Shown here piece by piece: positions 5,901 to 7,527 of a DNA stretch of 7,527 bases. The stretch's first letter is position 1. Each line of letters opens with the position of its first letter. The DNA is from Oscillospiraceae bacterium (GTDB lineage Bacteria; Bacillota; Clostridia; Oscillospirales; Ruminococcaceae): contig JAEDMD010000090.1 in NCBI GenBank assembly GCA_016303195.1, positions 1 to 7,527 on the forward strand, given 5' to 3'. The translations under genes were made by a program, and so were the position numbers. The notes below the pieces were generated by a model. It searched no databases. It saw only the letters and a program-made list of their open reading frames with translations, and had not been told where the DNA came from.

Positions 5901-7527
5901 TTTCTGCGCTTTATTAGAGTGAAGTTCCAGACAGAACGGGCCAAGTCCCACCTTGTCCAGACGTTTCTCAACAATCGACAGCGCCGCCATTTTCTCAGCC
6001 ACGAAAAGTACGGATTTTCCCTGATACAGCGCACTTGCTATCATATTTGTGATAGTCTGCGACTTGCCGCTTCCGGGAGGGCCGTGAAGCACGAAGCTCT
6101 TGCCCTGTGAAGCCGCATAGACCGCTGCAAGCTGCGAAGAATCGGCACTGAGCGGTACAACAAGGTCGGACGGCTTGACGTTCCTGTCAAGGTCAAGGGG
6201 CGAGATATAAAGATCATCGCTCTGCCATTCGGTCTTTCCCGAAATAAGGCTTGCCACGACTTTATTTTCAGCCAGTTCGTCGGCACGGTTGCGGATATCG
6301 TTCCACATGATGAAGCGGTTGAAGGAAAACTGTCCCACAAAGGCATATTCCTCGATATCCCAGCGTGAACGTGCCATTATCCCCTGACGGATGATGCTGA
6401 ATATCTTCGGTATGTCAACGCCCTTTTCGTCCATCGGAACGGGGTCAAGACCCTTTATATCAATGCCGAAGAACTGTCGGAGCATTTCCAGCATGGTGAT
6501 GTTGATTTGAGTTTCCTCGTCACGCATTTTGATGGTGTATGCCTTTTCCTGCACCTTTCGTGTGATATCAACAGGAACAAGCACCAGAGGCGCATAACGG
6601 GGCTTTTCGCTCTTGTCAGTCTCGTACCAGCGGAGGAATCCGAGGGCAAGGTAGATGGTATTCGCACCGTTTTCCTCGATGCTGACTTTTGCCTGTCTGT
6701 GGAGCTTTTTCATTATCTTTTCAAGCTCGCTCTCCTTCAGGAATGTACGCAGGCGATGGCTCTTGAATTCGTTTTCGGCGATGGAGGTTATCTGATCTTT
6801 GCCGTTTTCAAGCTCGTATATCTTGCTGTCGGTCATTGTCAGAGACATATCATCGGGCACGGGCATGACCTTGAATTCCTCATACTGCGACATTTCGTCC
6901 TCTAAAGTACCGAGGTCGCTGATAAGAAGCTGGACGCTCATTGTATTGGGACGGAAATTCAGCAGGCTGTTGCGTAAACTCAGGTCGAGGAGCTTTCTCT
7001 CCCATATCACCTGCTTGGTCACTTCCCTGTCGTCAACAGGCGCAGAATCGCCGATTATGTCAAGTTCCGACGGAGCGGAGGTTATCTCCGATTTCTTCCT
7101 TTCGCCGTAGTCAACAGCCCTGAATGTGCCGTTCTCGGAGATCCTTGACGGAACGGGACGGATACCGCCCGAACGGGTGCGTGAGATATCTATCGCAAAA
7201 ATGAATGACGCAGGATCAGCAAGTCCCTCAGCCGCCTTTTTTTCGGCATCGTCGAAATCCACCTTTTTGCCTGCGGTGAAGCCTGTACACTCAACTGCCG
7301 ATATTGCGTCGATCCCGTGAGCGATACGCTTTGTAACGGCGGAATGGTCATATTCAAGGCAGTCGGGGAAAGTCTCGTTGTCAAGCCAGCATCCTGCCAT
7401 TGCGTGACCGTTTGTGAGAATTATCATCGGATTCAGCCCGATGGCTTCAAGGCATGAGCAGTAAAGCACCGCAAGGTCAAGACAAGTTCCAGATTTCCCC
7501 TCTAAAACGGCATCGGGCATACGTATG
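2952..7527 (-). CDS. Large DUF4011-family superfamily 1 helicase, 5' end outside the window
   Basis: A Upf1-like SF1 helicase of the COG1112 / DUF4011-DUF3320 type. I count residues from the Met at 7520, which is internal: the frame stays open to the edge, and homologues have more sequence before it. Residues 1-125 are a transglutaminase-like segment (Cys13 in GTCLD, His39 in GHAMAGCW). DUF4011 starts near 170 (WERKLLDLSLRNSLLNF). The helicase motifs are Walker A GPPGSGKS 480-487, motif II DEASQ 1100-1104, motif III GDPKQLPPT 1124-1132, HYRSRH 1170-1175, VQGDERD 1292-1298 and NVAISRSK 1331-1338. The roughly 600 residues between Walker A and motif II are largely helical and charged. A restriction-endonuclease-fold domain follows (about 1390-1480) with RIDVAVVDP, but its usual ECDG reads NCGS. 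A Lys/Glu-rich linker leads to the stop at 2952. The ATPase core looks intact. The cellular role is unknown; such helicases are often found in defence-rich regions, but nothing nearby here supports that. DUF3320 lies in the next frame. Confidence 0.9.
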   Translation of the reverse strand, partial: IRMPDAVLEGKSGTCLDLAVLYCSCLEAIGLNPMIILTNGHAMAGCWLDNETFPDCLEYDHSAVTKRIAHGIDAISAVECTGFTAGKKVDFDDAEKKAAEGLADPASFIFAIDISRTRSGGIRPVPSRISENGTFRAVDYGERKKSEITSAPSELDIIGDSAPVDDREVTKQVIWERKLLDLSLRNSLLNFRPNTMSVQLLISDLGTLEDEMSQYEEFKVMPVPDDMSLTMTDSKIYELENGKDQITSIAENEFKSHRLRTFLKESELEKIMKKLHRQAKVSIEENGANTIYLALGFLRWYETDKSEKPRYAPLVLVPVDITRKVQEKAYTIKMRDEETQINITMLEMLRQFFGIDIKGLDPVPMDEKGVDIPKIFSIIRQGIMARSRWDIEEYAFVGQFSFNRFIMWNDIRNRADELAENKVVASLISGKTEWQSDDLYISPLDLDRNVKPSDLVVPLSADSSQLAAVYAASQGKSFVLHGPPGSGKSQTITNMIASALYQGKSVLFVAEKMAALSIVEKRLDKVGLGPFCLELHSNKAQKRAVLKQLEETLNVGRIKSPAEYKSQADKIYEMRQELNGIMEELHKKRNFGFSVYDAAVRYEKYKDNGGKFEFTREQLDAMSGDSYNMWLETLQSLAAAGKEFGDVTATPLNICEIGTVTPETRGAFEKKLNELKNALEKAGNDNSALCALTGMNGMTYEQCVAAAEIISASQGEGAILPKVADSGWENEKDAAEKIMASGREMSALQAEILEKFEPSVFGYDSSDALVRWKTADSKWFISKHFGTKKLVTELAAHAKSKETVTKENIVSFYDKLNRIAALKKDINAAPVTVKEGFGKLWNGENTDWNALEKAVAKSVAVGKDISSAPFDNSVKKAICGALDNAQPVSGLDALSKTVSELERDFGIVPEKLLSGENWCCEASQKADSAIGALPMLKEWSGIVGICKKLRSYGVGNVADAYLSGKVRTDELVGAFEADLNRCAVTATISRSKVLADFSGTLFEDTVRRFGEVLDKFSELSIKELAAELSAKIPAPGSSANSSEIGILQKAIKSGGRMMSIRKLFDSIPNLLRRMCPVMLMSPISVAQYIDPSYPKFDLVIFDEASQLPTCEAVGAIARGENVIVVGDPKQLPPTSFFSSNQVDEENYEKEDLESVLDDCLALSMPQKHLLWHYRSRHESLIAYSNAKYYENKLYTFPSPDDRNSKVSWVHVEGYYDKSSTCTNKAEAQAVVDEICRRLADEKLRKMSIGVVTFSLPQQNLVDDLLMDAFRDDPQLETWANEMYEPILIKNLENVQGDERDVIMFTIGYGPDKEGKVSMNFGPLNRDGGWRRLNVAISRSKCEMIVFSVITPDMIDLARTRSDGVEGLKGFLEFAAKGRSALAVRGGSQTGGNGFEQIVADEIKKMGYDCNCSVGCSDYRIDVAVVDPDDADSYILGINCGSEANYHNGTASDRTISQPSVLKGLGWSVMSVYILDWLDNKEKVLSRIKTEIEGAVERKRHPEAKKEESKPKQEIVFETEQVAEL

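Noticed and set aside
7518..7520. ATG at 7520 as the true start of the helicase
   Set aside because: The frame stays open to the window edge, and the sequence just before it (IR-MPDAVLEGK) matches the interior of related proteins. The gene continues beyond the window.

Overview
The window looks like a chromosomal segment of a Gram-positive Clostridia-type bacterium. A Ruminococcus or other Oscillospiraceae is my best guess, from the MurT/GatD pair, the protein style and a structured intergenic repeat that resembles ones I associate with that group. This is inference: no marker gene is present. All confidently identified genes lie on the minus strand, so transcription runs from high to low coordinates.

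Right-hand part (7527 down to 2393): a very large superfamily 1 (Upf1-like) helicase whose 5' end lies outside the window. In order it carries a transglutaminase-like segment, a DUF4011 domain, the helicase core with a long insertion, a restriction-endonuclease-fold domain that appears to have lost catalytic residues, and a DUF3320-containing C-terminus. The last part is in a different reading frame. The first frame stops at 2952 and the C-terminal part continues in the +1 frame. The junction reads CTT TGA, the same shift heptad core used by the programmed +1 frameshift of prfB (release factor 2). Either this is a candidate programmed +1 frameshift, or a one-base indel or sequencing error has split the gene.

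Middle (2396 to 2253): a short intergenic region. It opens with a 79-base imperfect palindrome that can fold into a three-way junction and contains the helicase stop codon. A probable promoter follows, with its -35 box inside the palindrome arm. Next come a 5'-UTR hairpin and a strong Shine-Dalgarno sequence before a TTG start.

Left part (2252 to 175): a two-gene operon, murT-gatD, joined by an ATGA overlap. It encodes the two subunits of the lipid II isoglutaminyl synthase, which amidates the alpha-carboxyl of D-glutamate in the peptidoglycan stem peptide. GatD releases ammonia from glutamine and MurT uses ATP to activate the substrate. Positions 1 to 174 hold no strong gene: two small hairpins, one a probable terminator, and possibly the last 24 codons of a convergent plus-strand gene.

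The helicase and the cell-wall operon do not obviously work together. The promoter and the repeat between them suggest separate transcription units.
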